61,031 nucleotides of DNA from Bacteroidales bacterium (GTDB lineage: Bacteria > Bacteroidota > Bacteroidia > Bacteroidales > F082), in the NCBI GenBank assembly GCA_017561025.1, contig JAFZDU010000113.1:1-61031 (forward strand), in the 5' to 3' direction. The translations under genes were made by a program, and so were the position numbers. Below, in pieces: positions 7,979-16,929 of the stretch. Each line of letters begins with the position of its first letter. Position 1 is the first letter of the stretch. The notes beneath the pieces were generated by a model that searched no databases, had not been told where the DNA came from, and worked only from the letters and a program-made list of their open reading frames with translations.

Positions 7979-8000
7979 AAACAATAAAAAATACAAAAAA

Positions 8001-9221
8001 ATGAATATCTTCAACTTGATAAAAATAGCATATAAATCGCTGATGCGAAATAAAATGCGGGCATTTCTTACCATGCTCGGTATAGTGATAGGTATCTCTT
8101 CCGTCATCACTATGGTCGGGGTGGGAGAGAGCTCGCAGGCAAGTATCAACAATCAGGTGTCGCAGATGGGAACCAACCTCATCATGGTCCAGCGTGCTAG
8201 AATGCGTGAACGTGGTGTCTCTACTGGCCGCGACAATGTGCAGTCGCTCAAAGTCAAAGACGTTGACCTGCTTGCTGAAAATGCCAAATATCTGTCTGCA
8301 GTGAGCCCTGTCTTTAATGCCAATGCCCAAATCATTAATGGTAACTATAACTGGCAAGGAAGCGTTATGGGAGGCAATACTGATTTGATGGATATTCGTA
8401 AGTTCGAACTTGCAACTGGATCCAACTTCACCGACGACGATATCAGGAAATACGCTAAGGTGGCGTTGATAGGACATACTATTGTAGAAGAACTCTTCGA
8501 TGAGAATGTCGATCCTATAGGCAAGACGATACGTGTCGGCAATATGCCTGTGAAAGTCATAGGAACACTGAAGCCTAAAGGCGAGAACCAGATGGGTGAC
8601 GACCAGGATGATATCCTGATAATGCCTTATACAACGGTGCAGAAAAGAATACTCGGAATAGATTTCGTCCATATGATAATGGGCTCTGCTATCTCCGAAG
8701 ATGTGGCTGAGAATGCTGTGGATGAGATAGAAGCTCTGTTGCGTGCTTCGCATAATATAAAAGATGGCGCTGCTGCCGACTTCGAAGTGAGAACGCAGGC
8801 AGAGATGCTGGAGATGATGTCGTCAATCAGCGGCATGATGACAACATTGCTTACTGCTATCGCAGCTATCTCATTGATAGTAGGTGGTATAGGTATCATG
8901 AATATCATGTATGTCACCGTGACGGAACGTACAAAGGAAATAGGTCTGCGTATGTCAATAGGCGCTCATAATAGCAGTATTCTGCTTCAGTTCTTATGCG
9001 AGAGCGTGATATTAAGCCTTATCGGAGGACTCATAGGTATACTGCTGGGACTGCTGATGTCGTATGTCCTGTCGATGATACAAGGCATGCCGTTTATAGT
9101 AAGCACATCAGCTGTGATACTTTCTTTCGTGGTATGTGCTGCTACAGGTATCTTCTTCGGATGGTATCCTGCTAAGAAAGCTGCATCATTGGACCCAATT
9201 AACGCTTTAAGATACGAATGA
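8001..9221 (+). CDS. macB: MacB-type ABC transporter permease (FtsX-like)
   Basis: 406 residues from ATG 8001. It begins with an amphipathic helix and MRNKMRAFLTMLGIVIGISSVITMVGVGE (first membrane helix and conserved MacB motif), then a periplasmic MacB-PCD domain (about 50-270), and three C-terminal helices with ISLIVGGIGIMNIMYVTVTERTKEIGLRMSIGA and the final FFGWYPAKKAASLDPINALRYE, all diagnostic of MacB permeases. A GTG nine codons earlier (7974) lies in a palindrome and adds a polar tail not seen in the family, so ATG 8001 is preferred. The stop overlaps the kinase start by ATGA, implying coupled translation. Confidence 0.93.
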   Translation: MNIFNLIKIAYKSLMRNKMRAFLTMLGIVIGISSVITMVGVGESSQASINNQVSQMGTNLIMVQRARMRERGVSTGRDNVQSLKVKDVDLLAENAKYLSAVSPVFNANAQIINGNYNWQGSVMGGNTDLMDIRKFELATGSNFTDDDIRKYAKVALIGHTIVEELFDENVDPIGKTIRVGNMPVKVIGTLKPKGENQMGDDQDDILIMPYTTVQKRILGIDFVHMIMGSAISEDVAENAVDEIEALLRASHNIKDGAAADFEVRTQAEMLEMMSSISGMMTTLLTAIAAISLIVGGIGIMNIMYVTVTERTKEIGLRMSIGAHNSSILLQFLCESVILSLIGGLIGILLGLLMSYVLSMIQGMPFIVSTSAVILSFVVCAATGIFFGWYPAKKAASLDPINALRYE

Positions 9222-10303
9222 TGAGAAAGAAGAATATAGTAGATTGTCCAGATATAAAGCATCTTATATATCTGTCTGTAGCTATCAGCGTGCTGATGCA
9301 TTTGGTGATGTTTCTCTCTTTCAGATTCGGAGAGGGGATAATATTCCAGCAAATAGGTGAGAAGAAACCACCTTTCCATATAGATGGTTTTCTGCTTAAT
9401 GTCATGTCTACTTTCCTGCTCGCTTTCGTGCTTTTCATGTATAATATGTACATACAGAAAAAAGTGAAGAATAACAAGAAATGCCTGCTGATGATAATAG
9501 TGGGCTCCGTTGTCATTACGGTGGTGTTGAGCTTTATCTTCACAGCATTGCATCCTTATATCCTTGGTCATGCCGACCAACAGATTCCTATCAACAGAAA
9601 AGTGCATATCTACAGAAATGGCTTGATGAACGATTTCTTTGTCACTATGGTAGTGGTTTTCACATGGCAACTGCTGGTGTCAAACTATAAAAGCCGTAGG
9701 ATGGCAGTAGAGAACGAGACACTCATCACTGAGAATCTTGTGACACGTTATGAGATTCTTAAGAGTCAGATGAATCCGCATTTCCTCTTTAATTCTCTCA
9801 ATACGCTGCAGTCGTTGATAGAGATTGACAAGGAAAAAGCTAAAGACTATGTGCAAGAGCTTTCTAAGGTGTTAAGATATTCGCTGCAGAATCAGGAAGA
9901 CGTGACTTTGGAAGAAGAGATACGCCTGGCCAATTCCTATTGCAGGCTTATGGAGATACGTTATGGCGATAATCTTAAAATCAATTTTGATATTGACGAC
10001 AGACTTAAATCAAGCAAAATAATACCTCTAACATTACAGGTGCTGATAGAAAATGCAATTAAACATAATGTCATCAGCGATAAATTCCCTCTTGTGATAA
10101 ATGTCGCCTCAGATTTTGAAAAACGTAATATCATAGTCTGCAATAAGATACAGCCTAAGATAAATAAGAGTCCAGGCAATGGCATCGGCCTTGCGAATTT
10201 ATCTGAACGTTATAGATTAAAATATAATGGCGATGTTGAAATTCTCAATAATAATGTCGAATTTTGCGTCATTGTTAAATTGAAGGATATTGATGAAAAA
10301 TAA
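9218..10303 (+). CDS. LytS/YehU-like sensor histidine kinase
   Basis: 361 residues. Four predicted membrane helices lie in the first 155 residues (around 18-35, 58-80, 89-110 and 140-156), with no large extracytoplasmic sensor. The His-kinase (HisKA_5) domain follows with the phosphoacceptor in QMNPHFLFNSLNTLQ (H188), then an HATPase domain with LIENAIKHN (N box) and GNGIGLANLSERY (G box). Kinases of this family pair with LytTR regulators, and one is encoded directly downstream. The gene overlaps the MacB permease by four bases, so the pump and its likely sensor are co-translated. It may sense membrane stress or the pump substrate (inference). Confidence 0.92.
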   Translation: MMRKKNIVDCPDIKHLIYLSVAISVLMHLVMFLSFRFGEGIIFQQIGEKKPPFHIDGFLLNVMSTFLLAFVLFMYNMYIQKKVKNNKKCLLMIIVGSVVITVVLSFIFTALHPYILGHADQQIPINRKVHIYRNGLMNDFFVTMVVVFTWQLLVSNYKSRRMAVENETLITENLVTRYEILKSQMNPHFLFNSLNTLQSLIEIDKEKAKDYVQELSKVLRYSLQNQEDVTLEEEIRLANSYCRLMEIRYGDNLKINFDIDDRLKSSKIIPLTLQVLIENAIKHNVISDKFPLVINVASDFEKRNIIVCNKIQPKINKSPGNGIGLANLSERYRLKYNGDVEILNNNVEFCVIVKLKDIDEK

Positions 10304-10307
10304 TCAT

Positions 10308-11072
10308 ATGAAAGCTGTCATAATTGAAGATGAGAAAATAGCAGCCGAGTCGCTGAAAGGTCTGATAAATCAGCTGGATGAGGATATTGAGATTTTGGCT
10401 ATTCTTCAGACTGTAGAGGATAGCGTGGACTGGCTTGCCAATAATAAGCAGCCCGACTTGCTTTTTGTTGATATACATCTTGCCGATGGCTCTTCGTTTT
10501 CTATATTTGAAAAAATTGAAGTGAAATGTCCTGTCGTCTTTACTACGGCTTATGATGAATATGCGCTCAAGGCTTTTGAAGTCAATAGCATAGATTATTT
10601 GTTAAAGCCTATTAATAAAGATGACCTGCAGAGAGCCTTGAATAAATATAAGAATCTCAAAGGACAGTCATCGACTGTGGATTATATAAATGTCGTAAAT
10701 CAGCTTTTGGCTCAGACTAATGTTGTAAGTCATTACAAGGAGTATTTTCTGGTTCCAGAACGTGACAAACTTATACCTCTTGCCACTAAAGACATTGCAG
10801 TGATATACATAGATCTGAAACTTATAAAGGCAGTGTCGTATTCCGGCAAGGTGTATTATATGAACCAAAACCTCGATGAGTTGATGAGCCAGCTCGATCC
10901 TAAGAGATTCTTCAGAGCCAACCGTCAATATATCGTAGCACACGAGGCTGTCAAGGATGTCTCAGTATGGTTCGGCAACAAAATATCTATAAATCTGATA
11001 GTTCCAACAGAAGAAAAGATCATAGTTAGCAAGGCAAGAGTCACCGAATTCAAGAATTGGTTCTCGTTTTGA
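10308..11072 (+). CDS. LytTR-family response regulator
   Basis: 254 residues from ATG 10308, four bases after the kinase stop. The receiver domain (1-118) has acidic residues IIEDEK near the N-terminus, phospho-acceptor D55 in LLFVDIHLADG, T80 region FTTAYDEYAL, and K100 in DYLLKPI. The LytTR DNA-binding domain is at about 150-254 with the hallmarks IYIDLKLIKAVSYSGKVYYM and FFRANRQYIVA. In-frame alternatives upstream (ATG 10293, TTG 10290) overlap the kinase gene; MKAVIIEDEK is the canonical receiver start. It probably autoregulates the macAB-tolC operon. Confidence 0.92.
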   Translation: MKAVIIEDEKIAAESLKGLINQLDEDIEILAILQTVEDSVDWLANNKQPDLLFVDIHLADGSSFSIFEKIEVKCPVVFTTAYDEYALKAFEVNSIDYLLKPINKDDLQRALNKYKNLKGQSSTVDYINVVNQLLAQTNVVSHYKEYFLVPERDKLIPLATKDIAVIYIDLKLIKAVSYSGKVYYMNQNLDELMSQLDPKRFFRANRQYIVAHEAVKDVSVWFGNKISINLIVPTEEKIIVSKARVTEFKNWFSF

Positions 11073-11132
11073 ATCCTTATAAATTAGCGTTATTAATTTT
11101 CTAAAAATCAGCATAGATTGATTATTATTTTG

Positions 11133-11140
11133 TACTTTTG
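11133..11140 (+). promoter_or_regulatory. -7 box TACTTTTG directly before hydE
   Basis: Exact TAnnTTTG match whose last base is only four nt before ATG 11145. The transcription start would fall at or within the start codon, so the hydE mRNA may be leaderless. It separates the hyd operon from the efflux operon 72 bp upstream. Confidence 0.55.
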
Positions 11141-11144
11141 TGAC

Positions 11145-12209
11145 ATGTACGAAAATGAAAATTATCATCATCGCGATATAATAGATCGTCTTGCTTCCGG
11201 GGATAAACTGCACCGCGAAGAATGGATGATTTTGCTTGATTCTCTCGACGATAAAGACAGAGAATATCTTCATGCCAAAGCAGCGGATACAGCAGTTCTG
11301 CATTATGGCAAGGGAATATTCGTCAGAGCATTGATAGAGATAAGTTCCTATTGTAAAAATAATTGCAACTATTGCGGAATACGCGCTTCCAATACTAATG
11401 CTCAGCGTTATCGTCTTGCCAAAGAAGAGATATTGGAATGCTGTAAGGATGCAACAGAACTTGGTTTTAACACCTTCGTTATGCAAGGAGGTGAAGACCC
11501 TAAACAAAATGACGAATGGGTTACAGATGTAGTCAAGGCAATAAGAGCTATTTATCCAGACAAGGCAATAACATTATCGGTGGGCGAGCGCAGCGCTGAG
11601 GCTTACAAAGCTTTCAAAGATGCCGGTGCCGACCGTTTTTTGTTACGTCATGAGACTCGTAACGATGAGCATTATGCATATCTGCATCCTTCTAATATGA
11701 GCTCGGAAAATCGTCGTTCATGCCTGTTCACTCTCAAAGAACTAGGATTTCAGACAGGTAGCGGAATGATGATAGGCAGCCCTGGACAGACAGTAGAACA
11801 TCTTTACGAAGACATAAGATTCTTGGAAGAGCTGGAACCTCAGATGATAGGCGTAGGACCTTTCCTCCCTGCAACAAACACTCCTTTCGAGAAATGCAAG
11901 CCAGGAACGGTGGAACAGACCATCCTCATGGTGTCGCTGCTCCGATTACGTTTCCCTAAGGCTCTGCTTCCTGCAACAACAGCACTCGCTACTTTATGTC
12001 CCAACGGAATGGAACGCGCAATACTCGCTGGCGCTAATGTCGTCATGCCTAACGTGTCTCCAGTTGAACAACGCAAGAAATATTCTATTTACGACAATAA
12101 GAAAAGCACTGGAGCAGAATCAGCGCAGCAGATGCAGCAACTCGAACAAAGACTTAACGCCATTGGCTATCATATAAATTATGCTCGTGGCGACTATAAA
12201 AGAAACTAA
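11145..12209 (+). CDS. hydE: [FeFe] hydrogenase H-cluster maturase HydE (radical SAM)
   Basis: 354 residues. The radical-SAM Cys triad is YCKNNCNYCGIR (C70, C74, C77), preceded by the HydE/BioB-like FVRALIEISSYC. Other family motifs: FVMQGGEDP, LSVGERSAEAYKAFKDAGADRFLLRHET, GSGMMIGSPGQTVEHL, LPATTALATLCPNG and GANVVMPNVSP. HydE acts with HydG and HydF in building the 2Fe subcluster, transforming the HydG product on the way to the bridging ligand. The C-terminal second-cluster cysteines of Thermotoga HydE are absent, as in many homologues. ATG 11145 is chosen because an upstream in-frame start adds a hydrophobic tail and lies before the promoter. It is first gene of hydEGF. Confidence 0.93.
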   Translation: MYENENYHHRDIIDRLASGDKLHREEWMILLDSLDDKDREYLHAKAADTAVLHYGKGIFVRALIEISSYCKNNCNYCGIRASNTNAQRYRLAKEEILECCKDATELGFNTFVMQGGEDPKQNDEWVTDVVKAIRAIYPDKAITLSVGERSAEAYKAFKDAGADRFLLRHETRNDEHYAYLHPSNMSSENRRSCLFTLKELGFQTGSGMMIGSPGQTVEHLYEDIRFLEELEPQMIGVGPFLPATNTPFEKCKPGTVEQTILMVSLLRLRFPKALLPATTALATLCPNGMERAILAGANVVMPNVSPVEQRKKYSIYDNKKSTGAESAQQMQQLEQRLNAIGYHINYARGDYKRN

Positions 12210-12256
12210 GATATAGATACATATTATTTTAAAGATTACAAAAAAAACTAAACAAA

Positions 12257-13675
12257 ATGTACGACATAAAATCACAGATTGCAGAAGAATTCATCAGCGA
12301 CGAAGAGATTCGCGACACGATGGAATATGCAAAACAAAACAGCACTAACAAAGAACTCGTCAAGTCTATTTTACAGAAAGCTCGTGAATGTAAAGGCCTC
12401 ACTCACCGTGAAGCTGCTATCCTCCTCGAATGTGACGACAAGGAGATAATAAACGAGATCTACGAGATAGCACGCGAAATCAAACATCGATTCTATGGAA
12501 ACAGAATAGTGATGTTCGCTCCGCTTTATCTCTCTAACTATTGCGTCAATGGCTGCGTCTATTGCCCTTATCATTTGAAGAATAAGACCATTCGTCGTAA
12601 GAAATTGTCACAGGAAGAGATCCGTCAGGAAGTGATAGCTTTGCAGGATATGGGACACAAACGTCTTGCCCTCGAAGCTGGAGAACATCCTGTGGAAAAT
12701 CCTATCGAATATATCTTGGAAAGCATCAAGACTATCTATAGCATCAAGCATAAGAATGGTGCTATACGCCGCGTCAATGTTAACATCGCTGCTACGACAG
12801 TGGAGAATTATCAGAAATTGCGTGATGCAGGTATTGGCACTTACATCCTTTTCCAAGAGACTTATAACAAGAAAAACTATGAGGCATTGCACCCAACAGG
12901 TCCTAAAAGCGATTATGCATATCATACAGAAGCAATGGACCGCGCAATGCAAGGCGGCATCGATGATGTCGGTATAGGTGTATTGTTCGGCCTTGAGACT
13001 TATCGTTACGACTTCGTCGGTCTGCTCATGCATGCAGAACATCTTGAAGCTACATACGGAGTAGGCCCTCATACCATCAGCGTGCCTCGTCTCTGTATGG
13101 CCGATGATATCGACACTTCAGATTTCAAGAACGCAGTGCCAGATGATATCTTCTTCAGAATAGTTGCGATAATAAGAATCGCTGTTCCTTACACTGGTAT
13201 GATTATATCTACTCGTGAAAGTGAGAAGAGCCGCGCTCGCCTCTTGGAACTCGGCATATCACAAATCAGCGGAGGCTCGCGCACTAGCGTAGGCGGCTAC
13301 GTAGAACCAGAGCCAGAAAGCGAGAACTCTGCTCAGTTCGATATAGCTGACCATCGTACTCTCGACCAGGTGGTAGGATGGCTACTCGACCTCGACCATA
13401 TCCCAAGCTTCTGCACAGCATGTTACCGCGAAGGCAGAACAGGCGACAGATTCATGTCATTGCTCAAGAGCGGACAAATAGCTAACTGCTGCTTGCCTAA
13501 CGCCTTGATAACATTGAAAGAATATATCAACGATTACGCCTCACCAAAAGTTAAGGTGAAAGCTGAAGCAATGATAAAACGTCTCTTGACAACAGTGCCA
13601 AACGAAAAGGCACGAGCAACAGCAGCGAAATATTTAGACGCTATAGATAAGGGTGAAAGAGATTTTAGATTCTAA
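12257..13675 (+). CDS. hydG: [FeFe] hydrogenase H-cluster maturase HydG (radical SAM tyrosine lyase)
   Basis: 472 residues. N-terminal radical-SAM motif NYCVNGCVYCPY (C96, C100, C103), then the HydG-type RRKKLSQEEIRQEV, LALEAGEHP and FQETYNKKNYEALHPTGPKSDY. Near the C-terminus the auxiliary dangler-iron cluster motif CTACYREGRTG...NCCLPNA is present; it separates HydG from ThiH, which lacks it. HydG cleaves tyrosine to p-cresol, CO and cyanide and makes the Fe(CO)2(CN) synthon. Length fits the family. It lies 47 bp after hydE and 83 bp before hydF. Confidence 0.95.
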   Translation: MYDIKSQIAEEFISDEEIRDTMEYAKQNSTNKELVKSILQKARECKGLTHREAAILLECDDKEIINEIYEIAREIKHRFYGNRIVMFAPLYLSNYCVNGCVYCPYHLKNKTIRRKKLSQEEIRQEVIALQDMGHKRLALEAGEHPVENPIEYILESIKTIYSIKHKNGAIRRVNVNIAATTVENYQKLRDAGIGTYILFQETYNKKNYEALHPTGPKSDYAYHTEAMDRAMQGGIDDVGIGVLFGLETYRYDFVGLLMHAEHLEATYGVGPHTISVPRLCMADDIDTSDFKNAVPDDIFFRIVAIIRIAVPYTGMIISTRESEKSRARLLELGISQISGGSRTSVGGYVEPEPESENSAQFDIADHRTLDQVVGWLLDLDHIPSFCTACYREGRTGDRFMSLLKSGQIANCCLPNALITLKEYINDYASPKVKVKAEAMIKRLLTTVPNEKARATAAKYLDAIDKGERDFRF

Positions 13676-13687
13676 TTTAAACTTCAG

Positions 13688-13736
13688 AATCTCAGAAAAA
13701 CAGAATATCAAAATGACTTTCTGACTTTCTGAGATT
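13688..13736. repeat. Inverted repeat in the hydG-hydF spacer
   Basis: AATCTCAGAAA (13688-13698) is mirrored perfectly by TTTCTGAGATT (13726-13736), followed by TTAATTT. The inner part carries repeated ACTTTCTG words. It could act as a partial terminator or mRNA stabiliser that lowers hydF relative to hydG. Confidence 0.7.
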
Positions 13737-13758
13737 TTTAATTTATAATATTAAAAAA

Positions 13759-14937
13759 ATGCAACGCTCTAACCGATATCATATAGGTGTTTTCGGCAGA
13801 CGTAATGTCGGAAAGTCAACCTTGTTGAACGCACTAAGCGGACAAGACGTCTCAATAGTTTCTGACGTCGCCGGAACTACAACAGATACTGTCTGGAAAA
13901 ACATTGAACTTCCAGGAATAGGCGCAGCCGTAATAGGCGATACCGCTGGCTTCGACGACAGTGGTGAACTTGGTCTCATGCGTAATGAGAGAACCAGACG
14001 CGCTTCACAACAAGTCGATATGGCGATAATTCTCATCACAGGAACACCTGATGAGCTGACTTATGAGAAGGAATGGCTCGACTTCTTCAAAAATGCTGAT
14101 ATCCCTGTCATCTTCGCAATGACAAAATGTGATTCGGGAAGTCAGGATGAATATTTGGCATTATGGAGAGAGGTTCTGAAGGAAGATGTTTATCCTATTT
14201 CTGCAAAAGAAAATATAGGGATAGATACATTGTTGGATAAAATGGCATCGCTCTATAAGAACGATGATAATCTCGACGATATAACATATTCATTGGTGAA
14301 AGAAGGTGATGTGGTATTGCTCGTCATGCCTCAGGACGCTTCTGCTCCTAAAGGCAGATTGATACAGCCACAGGTGGTGACATTGCGTAATCTTCTCGAT
14401 AAACAGGCTATCGCACTTTGTTGCACGCCTGAGAAAATGTCACAGACACTAGCATCTCTCCAAAATCCACCATCATTGATAATAACCGACTCGCAGGTGT
14501 TTGCACAGGTTCAGGCCTTGACACCAGAAGAGTCAAAACTCACTTCATTCTCTGTCTTGATGGCTCGCCATAAAGGTGACATAGACACATTCCGTGAAGC
14601 AGCTGATGTCTTGATGTCATTGCCAAAGAATGCCAAGATACTCATTGCTGAAGCTTGTTCTCACATACCACAGAACGAAGATATAGGAAGGGTGAAACTG
14701 CCTCGTATGCTTAGGAACAAATTCGGAGAGGAACTGCAAATCGATATAGTGTCGGGCAACGACTTCCCTGAGGATTTGTCGTCATACGATTTGATAATAC
14801 ATTGCGGAGCTTGTATGTTCACTAGACGTCATGTGCTTTCTCGTGTACGTAGAGCAAAGGCTCAGAACGTGCCAATCACTAACTACGGAATCGCGATAGC
14901 TGCCTTGACAGGAATACTGAATAAGGTGACTATTTAA
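13759..14937 (+). CDS. hydF: [FeFe] hydrogenase H-cluster maturation GTPase HydF
   Basis: 392 residues. N-terminal TrmE/Era-type GTPase: G1 GRRNVGKST (13-21), G3 DTAGFDDSGELG (from 61), G4 TKCD (about 122). A dimerisation domain follows (about 180-270), and the C-terminal cluster-binding domain carries ligands EACSHIPQ and IIHCGACMFTRR (CxH...HCxxC pattern). HydF is the scaffold that carries the 2Fe precursor and delivers it to apo-hydrogenase. Its stop overlaps the convergent TPR gene by eight bases. No hydrogenase catalytic subunit is in the window. Confidence 0.95.
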   Translation: MQRSNRYHIGVFGRRNVGKSTLLNALSGQDVSIVSDVAGTTTDTVWKNIELPGIGAAVIGDTAGFDDSGELGLMRNERTRRASQQVDMAIILITGTPDELTYEKEWLDFFKNADIPVIFAMTKCDSGSQDEYLALWREVLKEDVYPISAKENIGIDTLLDKMASLYKNDDNLDDITYSLVKEGDVVLLVMPQDASAPKGRLIQPQVVTLRNLLDKQAIALCCTPEKMSQTLASLQNPPSLIITDSQVFAQVQALTPEESKLTSFSVLMARHKGDIDTFREAADVLMSLPKNAKILIAEACSHIPQNEDIGRVKLPRMLRNKFGEELQIDIVSGNDFPEDLSSYDLIIHCGACMFTRRHVLSRVRRAKAQNVPITNYGIAIAALTGILNKVTI

Positions 14938-16921
14938 GGAATCGTTTCATAACAGCGTAAGCTTCTTTGATACCTAACTCGCCGGCTTTACTCAAATCGG
15001 AGCTGGCGAGTTTGTTTTCACCCAAATATAATAAGGTGAGCCCTCTGTTGTAATATGCCTCTGCAAGATCCTTTTCCAAATTTATGGCCTGAGTGTAATC
15101 GTCGATGGCTTTTTGGAACTCTTGCATCTGCAGGTGAAGGTTGCCCATATTGTACCAGATGAAAGGATTGGTAGAGTTTTTCTCTAAGGCTATATTGGTG
15201 CTGTTGAGTGCTTCTTGATAATCAGGCTTAGACTGTTTCTTGATATTGTTGTTTTTGTTGTCTGTCCCTTTCTTATAGTTGATGCTGATGGGGTCGTTGT
15301 AGTTCTGATTTGCCAGAGTCAGTTCAGCCTTGTCTTTTTGTAATGAAGCGATATTGATGTTGGCATAGATGTCGTAAGTGGTGTTACCTATTAAGGAACT
15401 GAAGTCATTTTCGGCATGTTGGTAGTTGTAAATCTCATAATTAGAGACGCCTCTCAGGAATGTCTTCAAATCCTTGTCGCTTATGGATTCTATTATTGAA
15501 TCGTTGAGATATGATTGGTATCCTTCATCGGAGAAGTCTGCTTGCATATAAACAAGTCTTAGTCCGCCTAGCTGCTTGTTTTCATTTATGTGACTTAAAG
15601 TTGCGTCAACGAAATGTCGTTTGTTTTGCAGTTTTTTTTCTTTTGAGTCAAATCTGGCTATGCTGACGATGAAGTTGTTGAAAGGCTTTATGTCGACAGA
15701 AGAGAACTGTGCCAGCTTGCCTCCTTTGTCGCCATTGGAGAAATCTGAATCGAAGGCTATAATCTTGTCGTAGTCTATTTTGCTTGAATATATATTGTAT
15801 AACGAGTCGATATTGTTGTCGTTCTCGCTTATCATATTGATGATTTCCTTCGATTTGTATCTGTCGGCTTCAGCGCCTTGCATGTCACCTTTCTCATATC
15901 TTACCACTGATCTGTTGACCCATGCATCGATGAAGTCAGGGAACAGCTCTATGACCTTGGTGAAATCTTCTTCAGCATTGTCATATTCTTTCATCTTATA
16001 ATATAGGATACCTCTGTTGAAGTAGCCGTAGATGTTGTCAGGATTTATTTCTATTACCTTGTCGAATAGAGCCATTGCGATATCGTCTTCTTTCAGCATG
16101 CCGTATATAATTGCTCTGTTGAAATACGTAAGCGCATTGCCTTGGTCGATGTTGTTCACGCGTTCGTAGTCTTTGAGTGCAGCTATTGTGTCTCCCATAT
16201 TGAGATGTACGGTGCCTCTGTTAAAGAATATGATAGGATTGTCTTTATCCATCTTCAGTGCGTTGTTGAAGTCGTCCATAGCCTCATTGTACTTCTCACA
16301 TTCCATAAGTATGATGCCTCTTCTTACCAAGGCTTCTATATTGAAGAAGTCGTAATACACGGCCTTGTCTAAGTCATCCAAAGCATCATCTAGTCGGTTT
16401 AGGAATCTTTTTGCTACGCCTCTGTTTATATATGCGTAGGCGTTGTTTGGATTTATTATCAATGCGGTGTCGAAGCTTGCGATGGCGTTCTCGAATTCAT
16501 TGAGATGCAGCTTTGTCGATCCCATTGCTATGTGGAGTTCCGGGTCGAAGGGGTCGAGCTTGATAGCATTGTTGTAATCTTTTTTTGCATCGGCGAAATT
16601 GCCTAGTCTGTCGTTGGAGATGCCTCTGTAATGGTAGGCTCTGACATATAGAGGGTGTATTTCTAAAGTCTTTGTGAAATCCTTCACGGCTCCGCTGAAG
16701 TCGTTGAGACTGTATTTGGCAATGCCTCTTAGGAAATAGCCTTCGAAGTCGTTAGGCTTGGCTATGATTGCCATATTGAAGTTATGTATGGCTTCTGAGT
16801 AATTTTCTTCAGAAAGGTCGATGCGACCCATCAGGATGAAATGTTTATGGTTTAATTGCGAGAAGGCGTCTATAGAGAATAGTAAAAAAAGCAGTATTAT
16901 GTAGTAACGTAATTTTTTCAT
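14930..16921 (-). CDS. Exported TPR-repeat protein
   Basis: 663 residues with a signal peptide (MKKLRYYIILLFLLFSIDAFSQ). About ten consecutive tetratricopeptide repeats span residues 28-380 (for example YFLRGIAKYSLNDFSGAVKDF, YINRGVAKRFLNRLDDALDDL, YFNRGILYYKMKEYDNAEEDF). A non-TPR middle of about 200 residues is rich in Lys/Asn/Asp, and two or three more TPRs close the protein (about 575-655, NPFIWYNMGNLHLQMQEFQKA). TPR arrays scaffold protein complexes; location is periplasm or outer-membrane inner face. It starts eight bases after the membrane LytTR regulator, so the two are an operon and probably act together. Function unknown. Confidence 0.85.
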   Translation of the reverse strand: MKKLRYYIILLFLLFSIDAFSQLNHKHFILMGRIDLSEENYSEAIHNFNMAIIAKPNDFEGYFLRGIAKYSLNDFSGAVKDFTKTLEIHPLYVRAYHYRGISNDRLGNFADAKKDYNNAIKLDPFDPELHIAMGSTKLHLNEFENAIASFDTALIINPNNAYAYINRGVAKRFLNRLDDALDDLDKAVYYDFFNIEALVRRGIILMECEKYNEAMDDFNNALKMDKDNPIIFFNRGTVHLNMGDTIAALKDYERVNNIDQGNALTYFNRAIIYGMLKEDDIAMALFDKVIEINPDNIYGYFNRGILYYKMKEYDNAEEDFTKVIELFPDFIDAWVNRSVVRYEKGDMQGAEADRYKSKEIINMISENDNNIDSLYNIYSSKIDYDKIIAFDSDFSNGDKGGKLAQFSSVDIKPFNNFIVSIARFDSKEKKLQNKRHFVDATLSHINENKQLGGLRLVYMQADFSDEGYQSYLNDSIIESISDKDLKTFLRGVSNYEIYNYQHAENDFSSLIGNTTYDIYANINIASLQKDKAELTLANQNYNDPISINYKKGTDNKNNNIKKQSKPDYQEALNSTNIALEKNSTNPFIWYNMGNLHLQMQEFQKAIDDYTQAINLEKDLAEAYYNRGLTLLYLGENKLASSDLSKAGELGIKEAYAVMKRFLK

Positions 16922-16929
16922 TGAAGGAA

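Noticed and set aside
7974-8000. GTG start nine codons upstream for the MacB permease
   Set aside because: It falls in a palindrome arm and adds residues not found in the family; ATG 8001 gives the canonical start.
7833-8753. 306-codon minus-strand open frame opposite the MacB permease
   Set aside because: It lies wholly antisense to a clearly coding MacB permease; its translation has no domain and is a codon-bias shadow.
12257-13675. HydG considered as thiazole synthase ThiH
   Set aside because: The C-terminal CTAC...CC cluster motif and the hydE/hydF neighbours fit HydG; ThiH lacks that extension.
13759-14937. HydF considered as a Der/Era/MnmE GTPase
   Set aside because: Only one G domain is present, followed by the CxH...HCxxC cluster domain specific to HydF.
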